A stretch of 47,603 nucleotides of DNA from Haplomitrium mnioides. Its lineage: Eukaryota > Marchantiophyta > Haplomitriopsida > Calobryales. Numbering within the stretch: position 1 is the first letter of the stretch; every line of letters starts with the position of its first letter. The notes beneath the pieces are model-generated. The model was not told the origin of the DNA. It was given only the letters and a program-made list of their open reading frames with translations, and did no database searches. Shown here piece by piece: positions 21,871-34,500 of the stretch. A program made the position numbers and the translations under genes. Location: the NCBI GenBank assembly GCA_049999725.1, contig JBNGIS010017248.1:1-47603 (forward strand), read 5' to 3'.

Positions 21871-24375
21871 TTAGTGCTTTGTGAAGGGGAGGGGTGCGAA
21901 CAATTGTGAGGCCAATGGCTGGATTTGGCAGCAACAAGGAAGCTTGCAGTTGAAAATAAATTACGCGGAGATCCCTATTTTACCAAATAGTTTTTCAATT
22001 GGTAGAAATCCTTTAGAATAACACCTTCTGCTTGAGTTCTCACGCTCTTTATTCACTTTTTGTGTTCTCTCTTTCTTTGCATTGTTCATTATTGATGATT
22101 TCTTCTTTTATTGCTCGCTATCTGCTACTTTGATGTTCACTTACCAACATTCTTTTTTGTATCGGCTTCATCATGGACTTTCTGGCTTTCGTTTTTGCCA
22201 GGTGTAGGCACATTGTTTCATCGTTTTTGCAGGCACATTGCTTCAAATTCTGTATGGGATTCTTCCTCGTTTTGTGATTGCCTTCTTCCCCTGTAGGTTT
22301 TTCAAGCATGTTTGAGTCACCTTTGTGTGAGCATTGATCGAGCTTTCATTTTTTACAGCTTTCTCCTCTATTCCATTCTTCTTTGACTCACTGACCTACA
22401 TCAACTTCTTCCTTTCATTTTCGCAGAACGCAGGCATGGTTCGGGAGCAGCTTCGAAGAAGCAATCCTCATCTCTAGATTTCTTATCGAGCAAATTTAGA
22501 CATCTTTGAACCACCTTCATGTGAGCAATCTTGGAATTGACAAAGCTGGAGGAGCTTCATTGAGATTCTGTTTTTTGTTTCGATTTGCTTCAACATTTTC
22601 TTCTATTCTCTGCAACAAGCATCTATTGACTTCATTTAGCTACGAGCACATCAATGGGGTTTTGTTTTTTGCAGAGTGCAGGAAATTTTTGTCTTTATTT
22701 AGCTGTTGCCTTCAAGCAGCAAAGCATTTCAATTCCTCCGTGAGCTTTTTCCTAACTTTGTGTGAGCATTCTTCGAGTTGTAGAGCTTCTATACGCATAG
22801 ACAACCCTCTCTATCTACAACAAGCATAGCAAAGGAGCATGAGACAATAAAAGAGCAGAGATTTTGAAGTCAAGTACATATTCCATTGAATTGCTATTCT
22901 GGGAGGCCATCCAAGAATTATGCGAGTATTGGAGGCAATGGCAGTGATGAGAGAAGCGCAAAAGCTTACATATTGCAATGTGCAAGAATATGTGAAGCAA
23001 AGGACAATGGAGAGTTTCAGAGAGCATTGGCATATGTTTGATTCCAAACATGAAGATTCCAAGTCCTTTGATAAACTGTACGTCTAGCAGATACAATCAA
23101 CTTCACAGAACCAAGTAGAGAAAGGAGAAGCGAGTGTGAAAGTCTCAAAATGCTCCTTGTAGCCATGGCATCGTTATAGTTGCATCCAAGCAATCCCGAA
23201 GACTTGATGACAAAGAAAGACTACAGCTTTGTAGCAATAATCCTGGGGCATTGAGAAGTCGAGCAAAGAATCGGTAGTGCTGTCCTTCAGAACAGTTTGA
23301 AGTCGTGAGCGTATGGCACAGTATAGTACACCATCCTTTCATTGTTTCCTGCAAACGAGGGTACCATTGAAACGAATCCCCAAAAAAAGTATGAGCTGGG
23401 ATCGAGAACATCCAAGTGATATATATGTCGATTTACTTCTTAACACTAGCAAAGAAGTTGATGAAAATTCTGCATTGACATGAAACAGTTAAACACAATG
23501 CAAATAAACTTCAATGTATTATAAGGGACTGTAGGAGGTAAGCTGCAGTCTTCATTCATGTACATGGCAAAAGTCGTAGGTTCATGTGTTTTCACACCAA
23601 TTTTTGGCTATAGGTTGGGATGAAGCCGTATCGGTGTGGTCGCATAAAACCTAAGTTATAACTTCTTGCAAAACTTTCATGTAAAGCCCAATGACATGGC
23701 AAACTGAGTTCAAGAAGCGCAACTTTTCTTATATTGAGATTTTTTCCAAGATGAACCAAATGAACTCTATAATTTGACCCACAGTACCCGAAACTTGAGA
23801 GAGTAAGCATTAATTGTTGAGCTCTTTGCTCTAAATATCAAGTGCGGCAATACAAAAGGGCTATGTTAATCAGATTTTTTGTGTCACCGAGAGCTTCTTG
23901 AACTCAACACACTACTATCTGCATTGTTACTCTCTTCTTCAAGTTTACATTTGCAGGCCACAATACACTCTGTAGCTCTATGAATATCTTCAATGACTTT
24001 CATTGAGCATCCATGAATTTCACTATGTGCACAAAAATTAATCATCATCATGTCACGGTAGGTGTACATGCTTAGTTACAAAGTTTCTCACGTGTTTAGA
24101 AGCTTTTGATCTCTAGGCAGACTTGATAATTGTAGTAGGCCAAACAGACTTGTCCTTCAAATATGCAAATACCGCTAGTTATTTTGGTTGATTGAAACAT
24201 TCTGATTTCTGTGCACACATACCGGATTGCAAGTGTGAAATATAGTTTGATAGTTAAATTAGAGTTTGTTTACACTTGAGTTTGTTATAGTTAAAGTTCT
24301 CCATGTAGATATACTTTGGTTGATTCTTTTCTTCCAATTCATAAAAAGTCTTTTATGTATGCAGAATTGCTTCAA
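21871..24375. other. Gene-less interior of the inverted-repeat unit
   Basis: 22020-22800 is T/C-rich with several 'tttttgcag'-like acceptor sites. 22800-23100 is purine-rich on the plus strand. This would fit a captured and decayed host-gene fragment with introns, but no protein motif is recognisable. Short minus-strand ORFs at 22811-24069 have no family signature. Confidence 0.3.
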
Positions 24376-24885
24376 TTCCAATTCAGAGTCCATACATGTC
24401 TAGGCTTTAGCAGTTCATGCGCGCATGGGCTTTAGTAGTCTATGTGCGCATGGGCTTCAGCAATTCATGCGCATATGGGCTTTAGCAGTCTATGCGTCCA
24501 TGGGCTTCAACAGTTCATGTATGCATATGCTTTTGGAGTCTATGCGCGGATGAGCTTTAACGATTCATGCGCGCATGAGCTTTAGCAGTCTATGCGGGCA
24601 TGGGCTTCAACATTTCATATGCGCATGGGCTCTAGCAATCTATGCGCAAAGGGGCCTCAATATTTCATGCACATATAGGCTTTAGTAGTCCATACACGCA
24701 TAGGCTTCAGTAGTCTATGCACGCATGGGCTTCAACAACCTAGGTGCACATATGTCTTAGGGTTTTGGTTCAAAGTTCATGCATGCATGAGCTTCAACAT
24801 TTCATGTGCACATGAGCTTTAATAGTCAATGCGTGCATAAGCTTTAGTGCTACAACTCAAAGTCCCTACGTGCATAAACGTCTCT
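24376..24885. repeat. Palindrome-core tandem array 3, about 25-bp unit
   Basis: About 18 units alternating 'gggctttagcagtctatgcg' with 'gggcttcagcaattcatgcg', each followed by the core's 'cgcat'. It lies about 380 bp inside the right terminal repeat. Confidence 0.85.
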
Positions 24886-25189
24886 TTTTGAATAAATATG
24901 TTTCTAATAAATTTTGAATGTTTTGATCAATTTTTGAAATTAGAAATATTATTGTTAAACTTGAAAATATTTAACAACAATTTTCTTGTACATTTAGTAT
25001 ATATTCCATTCGGTGATACTCATCCTTTATAAAGAAGATATTTTGAAAGCAATTTTAATAAACTTCATGTGAAAAGATTTTTTTAATACAATGTGTTTGT
25101 GAAACAAGCAATTTGAATACAAAAAATTAATTAATTTTTTGCAAAAAGATAATACTCGCATCAAATTGGTGATTTTTTATGCTTAAATT

Positions 25190-25263
25190 TGAAAATTTGT
25201 TTTTTCAAATGCCAAATGAAACAGGAACTCAATAGTGGTTCCTAGTTCAAAGTAGCGGTTGTT
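25190..25263 (-). repeat. Right terminal inverted repeat (beta-type)
   Basis: The first 17 bases match the other ends. The following 'gaaccactattgagttcctg', then TTTCA, resembles the end at 34434 ('gaaaccgctacagggttctt', then GTTTCA). So the family has two distinguishable ends. An AT-rich word, GTTGTTAAATATTTTCAA, is also shared at about 24970 (minus) and 34721 (plus). Confidence 0.65.
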
Positions 25264-25267
25264 CTTG

Positions 25268-25689
25268 AAGAAAAGATCATTATTGAAAATTAAAGCTCTT
25301 ACAATGTGCCCACCCACCAAACAACCTTTATCAATGCTTTGTGAGGGTCATGGCCAAAGTGGAGTCGTTGTTTTCTTTTGATTTGTACTATCAATCATAC
25401 TGCCCAAATACTTTTGACTTTTGAAGCTAGAGGCTTCGCCAATTTCTTCTCAAGTGACTTTGATATTGAGTCCAAATTGAAGATGAAAGGTGGATTCATT
25501 CATTCAAATACAAATGCTCCAACCAACATGAACTTCAATGCAAACAACATACATATTATTATTATTTTTAATTAAAAAATTATTTCAACACATGCATCCT
25601 TGCAATTTTGAACTTCAACAATTTTCTATAATGAAACACTTTATTATATATACAAATGTATATTATTTAGCTATTTCTCTGTCAAGCTT
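25268..25689. other. Flank between inverted-repeat unit and methyltransferase copy A
   Basis: 25425-25497 is similar to 1380-1445. 25595-25640 begins to resemble the region just beyond the C-terminus of copy B (about 35190-35240). No gene is seen. Confidence 0.4.
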
Positions 25690-27039
25690 GTCCTCTTCAT
25701 GATAGATGGTATCCTCTAGATATATTGACCATGAATCCTAAGCATCTTCAGCCACTGATGAGTCAAAACTTTCCATTTCCAAAAATAGCTATAAAATCTT
25801 ATGATGCATATGCTACACTAGGAGGAACATGCTCCTTATGGCAAGCATGCATAATCTGAGACTCAATAACATTTGATAGCAAAGAAGCTATTTTCAAAAC
25901 AAAATTGTGGATAATAGATCAACTTTTGGCGATCATATTCCACTATAATACGATTCCACATTAACCTCAAGGCATAAACTAAGCATGTGCAAGACCTATG
26001 GCAAAGATCTAATACCCAATCTTGCTCAAAAAACAAATGATCAATAAAAAGTTCTAAAAAACCTCTAGCTTCGTGTAAACACTTACATAAGCATCATCTA
26101 CTAAATGTTTAAGCTTGGTAGAAACTACAAGAAAATTGAAAATACTCTCCATGATCTCGCAAGGTCGACCAGTTGTATTGTCATGTCAAAGATTAAATAA
26201 TTTCATGTTTTGCTTCTCCTCCTTTTTCTAATAGCCCACCATCCAATACTTGTGGGCATACACAATTTAGGGACCACTAAAATGATGACTATTTGTTTTG
26301 TCTCTATAACAATACTAAAAAATATATTAGACATAGCAAGAAAATAAATATTACAAAAAAACATACTAACAAAGAATTAAAAAAAGAAACTACTAGTTGA
26401 CTAACTAGATGCTGTGATCAATGGTGTATAAGACTTCCAAAAGTGCATTCTTGATGATGTCAAATTGCTGCAAAGAAGGAATAATCACAAAAAACCAAAA
26501 ATCCAATGTGGTAATTGCCTCAAAGAATGAAACCATGTCAAAAATATCCTTCTTTGAAAAGGGCTCTAAATCATCATGCTTACATTTATTAAGGTTGTAA
26601 CTATAAGAAATACAAGCTATAGCTAAAGGGAAAATTTTGGGTTTACTAATCCCTTTCAATCGTCTTGCATTTAACTCCTCGTGGACTTGGTAAAATGGCA
26701 TGTTGAGTCCATCACCATATGATTGCATATAAGCTTCATCTACATCAAGACTACCTTCCAAACTAGGGCTTGCAGCTTCATTATGATGTCTTGTTTTCCA
26801 CTCCTTTGCCTTTTGAAAATGTAGAGAAAAAAAAATGGGTAATGGAGAAAAAGGTTGGAACTTGGTTTTAGTCATCAAAGGCTTCTTCAATAGCCCCAAT
26901 TTTCTTTCTGCTCTTGGCAGCTGCTATCAACATTTTTGCTAGTTGACATTTAAATCTTTTGTTGCCTTGAAAAAAACAAGTTAGAATCAATAGCAAAAAG
27001 AACCTTCAAAAGAATTGAAGAAGAATCACAAGGTTGCAA

Positions 27040-27400
27040 GAGTACTACAAACATAGACAACATAGAGAGTATGCCAAGATGCACTCTCAAGAGTCTATGC
27101 AAGCATAGACTGACTTCTTGTAGTCCATGCACACATGGATTCCTTGTAGTCCTTATGCAAGTGAACTCCCTATAGTCTCTACGTGCAATGACTACATGGA
27201 GTCCATGCGCGCATGAACTATAAAAAGTCCACTCGCATATAGACTATAGAGAATCTATGCGTACATGGACCATAGTGAGTTTGAACTCACATGGACTACA
27301 AGAAGTCCATGTGTTTAAGGACTACAAAGAGTCCAAACATGCATGGACTCCTTGAAGCCTTTGCAAGTAGGGACTCACTGTAGTCATATCAGGATGCAAA
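27040..27400. repeat. Palindrome-core array 4, inside intron 2 of copy A
   Basis: Units such as 'ggagtccatgcgcgcatgaa' and 'gaatctatgcgtacatggac' at about 30-35 bp spacing. The array lies within the inferred intron 26966-27470, the same place as array 7 in copy B. Confidence 0.8.
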
Positions 27401-28479
27401 AGAAATTGATTGAGAAGCAAATGAAACTACTAATTACAAAAAAATTATTTTAAATGAAAAGTCAACTTACCAACAACTTCTCAAAGCTCGAATTAAAGGA
27501 GGGCATTTTAGACTCCTATGTGTGGATGGGATATTCCATCCTCACCTCTTCTTAGGTCTGACAGCATACCTTTGAACAAAATGACTTGAATATAACTGCA
27601 AGAACCTTGTGTCTCTGCAACTCACAAGATATTACCTCAGTTGAAGCTCACAGACCTCTACCTTTTTCAAAACAAAAATTTAATTTTATCAAGAAGACTC
27701 TAAATTGACCTCCAAGGCAACTATTGTATGTCTTCTATTCTTAAAGAACCATTGGCTTTTGGCTTCTAGCCCTTTACCATGTTCTTCTCCCACATTCCGA
27801 AAATGGCTTGTTGTAGTTCCCAAAGTTCTTCACTACGTAAGGTTAGATGAAACCAATTATCTTGGAAAGCAACCATCTTATTAAAATTTGACTTTGGCTT
27901 TGTTTCAAAAGTCTCCAAAACTAGTTCCCTTTTAAATTTTTGGGATGAAATCGTCTCAATCTCCATGAAACGTTGATGCCAAAAATACTCAATCTTTTAG
28001 ACAGAGGTCATCTCCAAGCAATACTTTTGGTCATAATTGTCATAAATTGCAAAAATACGAGCTTCTATTGGTGTTAGCTCTACGCACACAAAAAAATTGC
28101 CAAGCAAGAGCATCAAATTATTTGCTCCATACTTGGTGATCAAAATTTGCCTCGTAGTAGTGTTATGATTGTCTGTGGCAATCTTGTACCGATACTTGTC
28201 AAGGTTCTTGATATTAAGCTTTAACATATTCTTCAACATGAACTTCAAGTACTTGGATGTGGAATATACTAAGCTAGGGACAAACCTTATTTGATTTTCA
28301 AAAGCTTTTAAGAGAATGCAAGCTTAATGAAATCTCTCTTGACCTATTTTGCATTGGGATATGCAATAACAAAATCTTAAAGAAGCTGCAAAGAAAAAAA
28401 AAGAAGTGTTAGACTCCAAAACCTTAAGCTCAACCAAGCACACATAAAAGAAACACACAGTAGCTAACATACACAAGAG

Positions 28480-28770
28480 TCCTTGTAGAGTGGCTTAGAA
28501 GTCTAGACACGTATGGGCAATGTAGTCCATGCTTATATGGACTTCGATGCCTAACAAGACTGGAGTACTTTTGCACCTAGATCATCGAGTCCATGCTTGT
28601 ATAGACTCTTAAGCCCTTCTACAGGAAATAAGTCAATGCACGTTTGGATTTTAGTTTCTATATTTGCTTGGACACCGGAGTCCATGCACGCATAGACTCT
28701 TGCATCTAAACGTGCCTAGACTCCCATGTTTATGCACGCATGGGCTCTTGAGTCCAAGTGCATGCAAACT
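28480..28770. repeat. Palindrome-core array 5, inside intron 1 of copy A
   Basis: Irregular units, for example 'ggagtccatgcacgcataga' and 'tgtttatgcacgcatgggct'. It is contained in the inferred intron 28386-28814, matching the intron-1 array of copy B in position. Confidence 0.75.
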
Positions 28771-29169
28771 CTTGACAACAAAACAAAAAGTTTGGTAACG
28801 TTAAGAATTTTTACCTTTCTGTCCTTGTATGGCTACTGCAAGTCCAAGCTGAAGCGGTCATTGGGCTTTATTTTATTGAAGATTTTTTTTTTAGAAGAGA
28901 CTTTGCATAGATTGATGTCCTCTTTAGACTCCATAAAGAGCCTAATATAGGCTTTGTGGCCTTTGCAAACCATTGTGACTTGAACCAAAAAGCCTATATT
29001 TAATTTCTTGCTTTTCCCTTGAAAAAAATACAAATTATGTTTCGGGTCTCTGATAGCTTCACAATATACTAGCCATTCATAGGCTAGTTGTGTGTGCTCT
29101 AAGAGCTTCAAAACATTGGTGTGCTAGTATGGTTTTGGTTGAGCCAGTTTTGGAAATTTCGCATATGTT

Positions 29170-30030
29170 TCCATTTTCTTAAGTATCAAAGTTGAATAAA
29201 TTGGAGCTTTAGAAACGTAACACAAATAACAACATGAAACACTAAGGCAAAATAAAGCCAAATACTAGATAAATGCAAAAATACCCACGAGAGAAAAAAA
29301 AATCAATTCACAAGAGGACTCACAATAATGGAAAAAAAAAACTTTCTACTGTCATTGTCTTTAGACGAGAAATTAAAACAATTTTTTTTCTCGCCAAAAA
29401 ACAATTTATGTAGCTCTTGCTATGTAAGTTTGTATAGTTAAAAAAATAGTTAGTATATAAAGCAACTCTCATATGAAAATTTCTAGTTTCTTTTTTACCT
29501 TTTCTCTAAAAAAATTTGCACTATTTTGTTTTTTGTAGATGTTTTTCAAAATATAGGTTTCTTTTTATATCATTTTGTACTATAGTTATATGCTCCAATC
29601 ATTCATTAAGTTTTCTATTTTTTTAATATTTTAAATAATAGAAGCGTCAAGAGGCAGAAAGAGATTAGAATTTAAAGATTCTTGTTCTCAAAGAAGTTTC
29701 ACTATTGGACAACAATGTGATTAACTTTCAAATTGTCATTTTGATGATGAAAGTGTTGGAAAACGAAGAGCATCATGTGTGATAGCTAGTATTTTAGGCA
29801 AAAACATGCCTATTTTTCAACAAGATATGTCAACACATGAAGATCGTAGGAGTGAACCTTATGCATGCATAGGATCCAAGACTCAACCTTTTACATGCAT
29901 ACAATCTAACTTACCAATCAAGCGATCAAAGTTAATTTCTTTTAGAGATTTTTAAAACATCACACCCAATGCATGCATAGGGTTCAACGCTCCAACTGAA
30001 CTTCATTTCAACGGAACCAGAGCTCCTTGA
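29170..30030. other. AT-rich upstream region of copy A
   Basis: Homology between the two copies ends close to the 5' end of exon 1. Poly-A/T rich; no promoter can be assigned. A few core variants ('cctatgcatgcataggatcc') occur at 29860-29980. Confidence 0.4.
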
Positions 30031-30039
30031 TTGGGATTA

Positions 30040-31520
30040 CAAAACAAGAAATACGCCTTGAAGTCTACTAGTTGGCATTCATGTTCAATCTTCAAAATGT
30101 TGTTGAGTTGTCTTCATCAGCAATTGATGAAGATGATAAAGTCCAAGATCAAAATATGTTTGTGAATAAGTCAAAGAATATGGAATTGGATGACTATTTC
30201 AATTTTGATTGTGTATGCTATCACCTTTGGGACCACTCAATCAAAATGTTAATTCTACTCAAGTTGGACTTGAAACCAAGGCTGCATGGATATATGGAAA
30301 TGGAAAGTGGTTGGTGGAATTTTCAGATGATAGACAAGGCAATGATTCTCAGTCAAAATATTTCTCTATAGTTATCACAATGGCTCTAATTATTCAAGAA
30401 AAAACATTTTCTTATGCTCAAGATTTTGGTGATGATTGTATTTTGGCTTAGTCGAGTTCTCCTACAACTCAAACTTGTTTACCCATATTGAAAAATCATT
30501 TTTTGAAACCAAAAAACACTTCTAATAATGCGTAAGATCTTGAAGATAATGTTTTGTCTCCAATGGCTGGATTTTCATATGGACCGAATCGATCGACCAA
30601 ATATAAGAGTCTTTATGTGGGCTAAAATCCAAACAAGTAAATCCTTTACATGAAAATTCTTTGTCAAACTTCCATCATGATGAGAGCTATATAAAGAAGA
30701 AGCTTAATCTAATATCAATTTTGAAATTAAGGAAATTTTCATATTGTCGAAATAACTGTTTGTCGTTGTGCAAGACAGTTTCTTAAGAGTTTTAAGAGAA
30801 ACATACTATTGGCAAAGCATAAAGAATTGAGATATTACATTACAATGGGAAGTACCAAGAAAACTTCCTACCTTTACAATTAATTTATTCAACTAGCGAT
30901 TACGTTGTTTGTAGAAGAGACTTCAAATTAATATAATCCATGGGGATTAATAGAATCCAAAGGATACACTCAAGAATGAAAATCCTAGACTCACTTTTGG
31001 AAATAGAGAATTATCTCTTGGGGGAGTATTCATATATGAGTGGATGGATAATTTTTTCCAATAACATTGTGAGAGAATTCTGACTCGTAAAGTTTATAAT
31101 TTCTCAAATAATTTTACCAAATAAGAAGTTCATGGCTACTATACAACCAATTTTAAAGAGGTGGACTTCAATTGCATTCTAAGTTTTTTTGATTTTACAA
31201 AGCATTGAAGAACACACTTTCCAAATGTCAAAATTCCTAAACGCAATTAATTTGTTGTTTGTAATGTGGGAATTTGTTGTTTGTAAAATGTACAAAGAAA
31301 TTAAATCAATGTGGGAGAAATCCATTTCGTTTTGGAGTCTGAAAAAGGTACGAAATTGCTTTGGCATTTGAAATCAAAGAATATCATGATTCTCCTTTTA
31401 TTCGTTATAAAAAAAAAAATTTTGATTTAGCAAACTTTATAGATTTTAGGCTTGCAAAATTCATTGAGCACACATGGACGAGTCCAAGAAAGATCAAGAA
31501 TTATTATTTTTCTTGCAGTT
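30040..31520 (+). pseudogene. Decayed coding-like region, family not recognised
   Basis: The plus strand shows overlapping broken frames with protein-like composition. 30072-30371 includes S-A-I-D-E-D-D-K-V-Q-D-Q. 30209-30451 includes A-A-W-I-Y-G-N-G-K-W-L-V-E-F-S-D-D-R-Q. Further pieces reach about 31500, with H-T-W-T-S-P-R-K-I-K. Each frame is cut by stops after 60-100 residues. This suggests an old gene with at least a 1.4-kb span, possibly another passenger of the same element as copy A. I recognise no domain, and part of the openness may be chance. Confidence 0.3.
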
Positions 31521-33515
31521 TGTAAGGGTTAAGGATGGGAGATTAAGGTACTTGCAACAAGCATCAAAAAAGAGTCAAAAAGAAGTTGCATCGACATCAA
31601 TAGACATAGGAAGACACATCGCCATCGACAAATGACAACTTGAATTTGCATAAAATAAGTATTTGTTATCAACAATTAGATTTATTTTAAGGATTTAAAC
31701 TTTTGTATTTGAGTTGCACAAGATCAGCCAACTGAAAGATATAGCAATAGCTATTGTCCAAAAGAAAGCACCACTATGAGGCAAAAAGAAGAGAGAATAC
31801 GAAAAGTCATTTTAGAAAAATTGTGGGTTTTGTGAAGGGAAGGGTTTTTGTATTTTTTTAAAGTGTATGTGTGCTACGTAAGTTGTGTTTTGTTGTTTAT
31901 GTGAGTCTTCTACTACTCTGAGATATACACCACATCATGTTCTTGAGTAAGAGGCTTTGGGGAGACTATAAGTAAAACTGGTGCAACATAAGACCAAGTT
32001 GCATGTTTTGCTTTCATAACTATAGAAACCAATGCAAGAGCAGGAATTTCTGATCAAGGTTTTAGGATAGAAGTCCAATCATTGGAAATTAAATTTGACT
32101 TTTCTACCTTCTATTTTGTTGTGTTGCTAGTCTATTTTGGTTGTGTTAGTCACAATGTGGGTAAGGGTATCACTTGTGCTTTGTCTTAGTTATTTTCTGC
32201 TTTAATTGAGTCGAGGTAGGGTGCTCATATTTCAGAAGCTGATTGGTAGACTCCTTATGCTAGAAGTTGATAACACAATACTTTTAGGGGAGACTTAGTG
32301 CTATAGACCCTATATGCTTTATTCTGATTACAAGCTACATAAGTTCAATTGGCTTCTATACTATAGAGCATCTCAAGTAAAAATTCAGCAAGTGTTATAT
32401 GCCTATTCAAATGAGATTTCCAAGGTACCAACCTAAAATTGGATTAAAGGAACTTCAACAATGGTGCATCAGTTTTCTATCCCTCACATATGTTATTTAT
32501 ATTGCACTAAATAAAAAAACATGGTTTAGCCAAAGCACTTAGGCTACAAAACCCAAATTTCTACATTGGAGACTAGAGTTGGTACAAGCATGGAATTTTT
32601 GCTCGAACACCAACACCCAATCAAAGCTAGCTCTCAAGAGAATTTTTAAAAAGGTTGCTTGATTCTAGCAAATGCAACTCACCTCTATTTACCAATTTTT
32701 TGAAAGAAGTTCTGCATCCATGATTGTGTCTCACATCCCAGAATTTCCAACCACACCCTTGGAAAACCCCAATGTTGTTGCATGGTCATGTTCCAGCGAT
32801 TGTTTTATTTGGTTGAAAATCTTCCAAAATTATTCTAGGTGTTGATCATTTAATAGACTTGAAGAGACTCATGGATTCTAGTTTTTTTAGAATTAATAAT
32901 AAACGTATATCACATATAAAATTTCTTATGAATATTTACAATTAATATAAAGCTTAATTGGCTTCCTAGTTCTATTTGTTTGATTTGAGTCCAGAAATGT
33001 TTGTCTCATGCATATGCTAATTTGAAATACATTTTCATACATGAATTGAAGGACTTAGCTTCTTCATCTCAAAAACCTAGTTTCTAATTTGTTAGCTAGT
33101 ATTGACAATTTCAAATTGGAAAGCAAAATAAAGTAAGCACTAATCCAATTCAGAAGATCAAGATTGCCAAGAGTAAGCAAAGCTCCAACAAAAGTGCTGA
33201 ATGTGAAATTGAGTTGTTGTATCACTTGCTATAGATAGATCTATGATAGATAATAGAACTCTATTTCAATTCTGTTGGCTACATATGGTTGAACATGGTC
33301 TCTTTGATGGTCAACACATGAAGTCATTTATACTACAATCTAAAACGAGAACTATAATCTATACTACAATTTGAAACAATGACCATAATTTATGCTACAA
33401 CATACCACACATCCTAGTCCTCTATACTACAATAGATTACTAGATATTTCAAGGAATACTCAAACTAGAGTTGGGCTCCTCCTATATCCAACTCCAATCT
33501 TAGCATAATTTTAAA
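31521..33515. other. AT-rich sequence without a recognisable gene
   Basis: Short open plus-strand pieces occur at 32440-32990, but they are heavily broken and have no motif. No repeats are seen. Confidence 0.35.
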
Positions 33516-34080
33516 CACACGTATGTTTATGACTCTATGCGCACATAGGATTCGCTGTCATTGGTTTGAATCATGTTTATGTTGAGAGTTTAAAAGAGCC
33601 TAGAAATCATTGTTGTTGTTTGTAATTCTAAGCGTGCCTTGATTTTGTTGTTGTTGGTTTGAATCCTATCGACGCACATAGTCAAAGCAAGCATGAAAAT
33701 TGTTGTTGTTATTTGTAGCCCTATGCGCACATAGGTTTTGTTATTGTTGGCTTGAATCTTATGCACGCTAAGAGTCAAAGCAAGCTTAGGAATGTTTGGA
33801 ACCCTATGCACGCATAGGGTTTGTTATTGTTGATTGAATCTTATGCACGCTTAGAGTCAAAACAAGCCTACGAATTGTTTTTGTTGTTTTTGACCCTATG
33901 CGTGCATAGGTTTTGTTATTGTTGATTTGAATCTTCTTTGCACTCGAAGTAAAAAGCATGACGATGAATTGTTCTGTTTTTTGTAACCCTTTTTGCACAA
34001 AGGGTTTGTTATTGTTGTTTGGAATCTTTTGTATACTTCAGGTCAAAACGCATTTAGGGTTTGTTGTTGTTGTTAAATTG
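33516..34080. repeat. Palindrome-core tandem array 6, about 92-bp unit
   Basis: About six units, anchored by 'ttgaatcttatgcacgct' at about 33563, 33658, 33751, 33833, 33926 and 34020. Each contains 'agagtcaaagcaagc', then 'gttgttgtt', then 'ccctatgcgcacataggg'. Minus-strand open frames at 33590-33998 are periodic by-products. Confidence 0.8.
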
Positions 34081-34433
34081 TGTGCACTTGTGAGTTTGTG
34101 AATGTACAAGGTTCATTTTCTCAAGTGTTCTCTTATAAATGTATAGCCAAAGTTTTTGTTTCCAACTATCTTCTTGTTGAAGACTCTAAGTGCAAGAGGA
34201 TTCATTTTTATTTTGTCCTAGAAATATTAATATATTTTGATTTTTTGTGGTGCAATCAAATATAATCGTCAATGGTTTCTTCATCATAGCCAACAAATAA
34301 AGAAAGAATAAAACTTGCAAACCATCAAAGAAAATGTTTAGCCAATGGTCAAAAGTACTTAGACATTATTATGGTATGAATTAACAGAGAAAAAATAATT
34401 CCACATTGGCTTTCCCCACCAAAAGGCACTGAT
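34081..34433. other. Flank of the second inverted-repeat element, no gene
   Basis: An open frame at 34080-34265 has no recognisable motif and begins in the array. The sequence up to 34433 (...ggcactgat) does not match the other three outer flanks. Confidence 0.35.
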
Positions 34434-34500
34434 AACAACCGCTACTTTGAGCTAGAAACCGCTACAGGGTTCTTGTTTCAAATTTCACTCTCAGAAATCA
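34434..34500 (+). repeat. Terminal inverted-repeat end of a second element (beta-type), body to the right
   Basis: It begins AACAACCGCTACTTTGAGC, then TAGAAACCGCTACAGGGTTC. The octamer ACCGCTAC occurs twice within 25 bases. The sub-terminal part matches the end at 25263 in inverted orientation. The partner end of this element is not found up to 47603. Confidence 0.6.

Larger units (their letters stand above)
18717..25263. mobile_element. 6.5-kb unit with terminal inverted repeats (non-autonomous?)
   Basis: The left end reads AATAACCGCTACTTTGAAC and continues TATGAA. The right end, read inward on the minus strand, is AACAACCGCTACTTTGAAC and continues TAGGAA: 23 of the first 25 bases match. 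The four bases outside are CTTG on both sides (18713-18716 and 25264-25267), extendable to CTTGA if the ends are shifted by one. Inside are three palindrome-core arrays and long stretches of decayed sequence; no transposase was recognised. A 4-5 bp duplication would be compatible with several DNA-transposon groups, and no class can be assigned. Confidence 0.6.
25690..29165 (-). pseudogene. Beta-class DNA methyltransferase-like gene, copy A (decayed, four exons)
   Basis: Exons by comparison with copy B: about 29165-28815, 28385-27471, 26965-26403 and 26325-25690. Introns 1 and 2 have good splice sites (AAAG/GTAAAA..TTTGCAG; TTG/GTAAGT..TTTCAAG). Exon 1 contains E-W-L-V-Y-C-E, then L-V-Q-V-T-M-V. 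Exon 2 contains I-T-K-Y-G-A-N-N-L-M-L-L-L and E-A-R-I-F-A-I-Y-D-N-Y-D. Exon 3 carries the degenerate motif IV C-I-S-Y-S (D-I-P-Y-G in copy B), then a FW. Exon 4 has H-K-Y-W-M-V-G-Y, then E-Q-D-W-V-L-D-L-C and I-I-V-E-Y-D. Compared with copy B, about 500 nt of a Lys-rich linker in exon 2 are missing. Numerous stops and frameshifts make it a pseudogene. The fold call is by motif order. Confidence 0.6.

Noticed and set aside
1-25263. Ends at 150 and 25263 as LTRs of a retrotransposon
   Set aside because: The terminal sequence occurs in inverted, not direct, orientation across the 18717-25263 unit, lacks TG..CA borders, and has no primer site or polypurine tract next to it.
33590-33998. Minus-strand ORFs of 64-73 aa with repeated T-L-S-V-H-K-I-Q motifs
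   Set aside because: They are by-products of the 92-bp array; the peptide repeats follow the DNA repeat.
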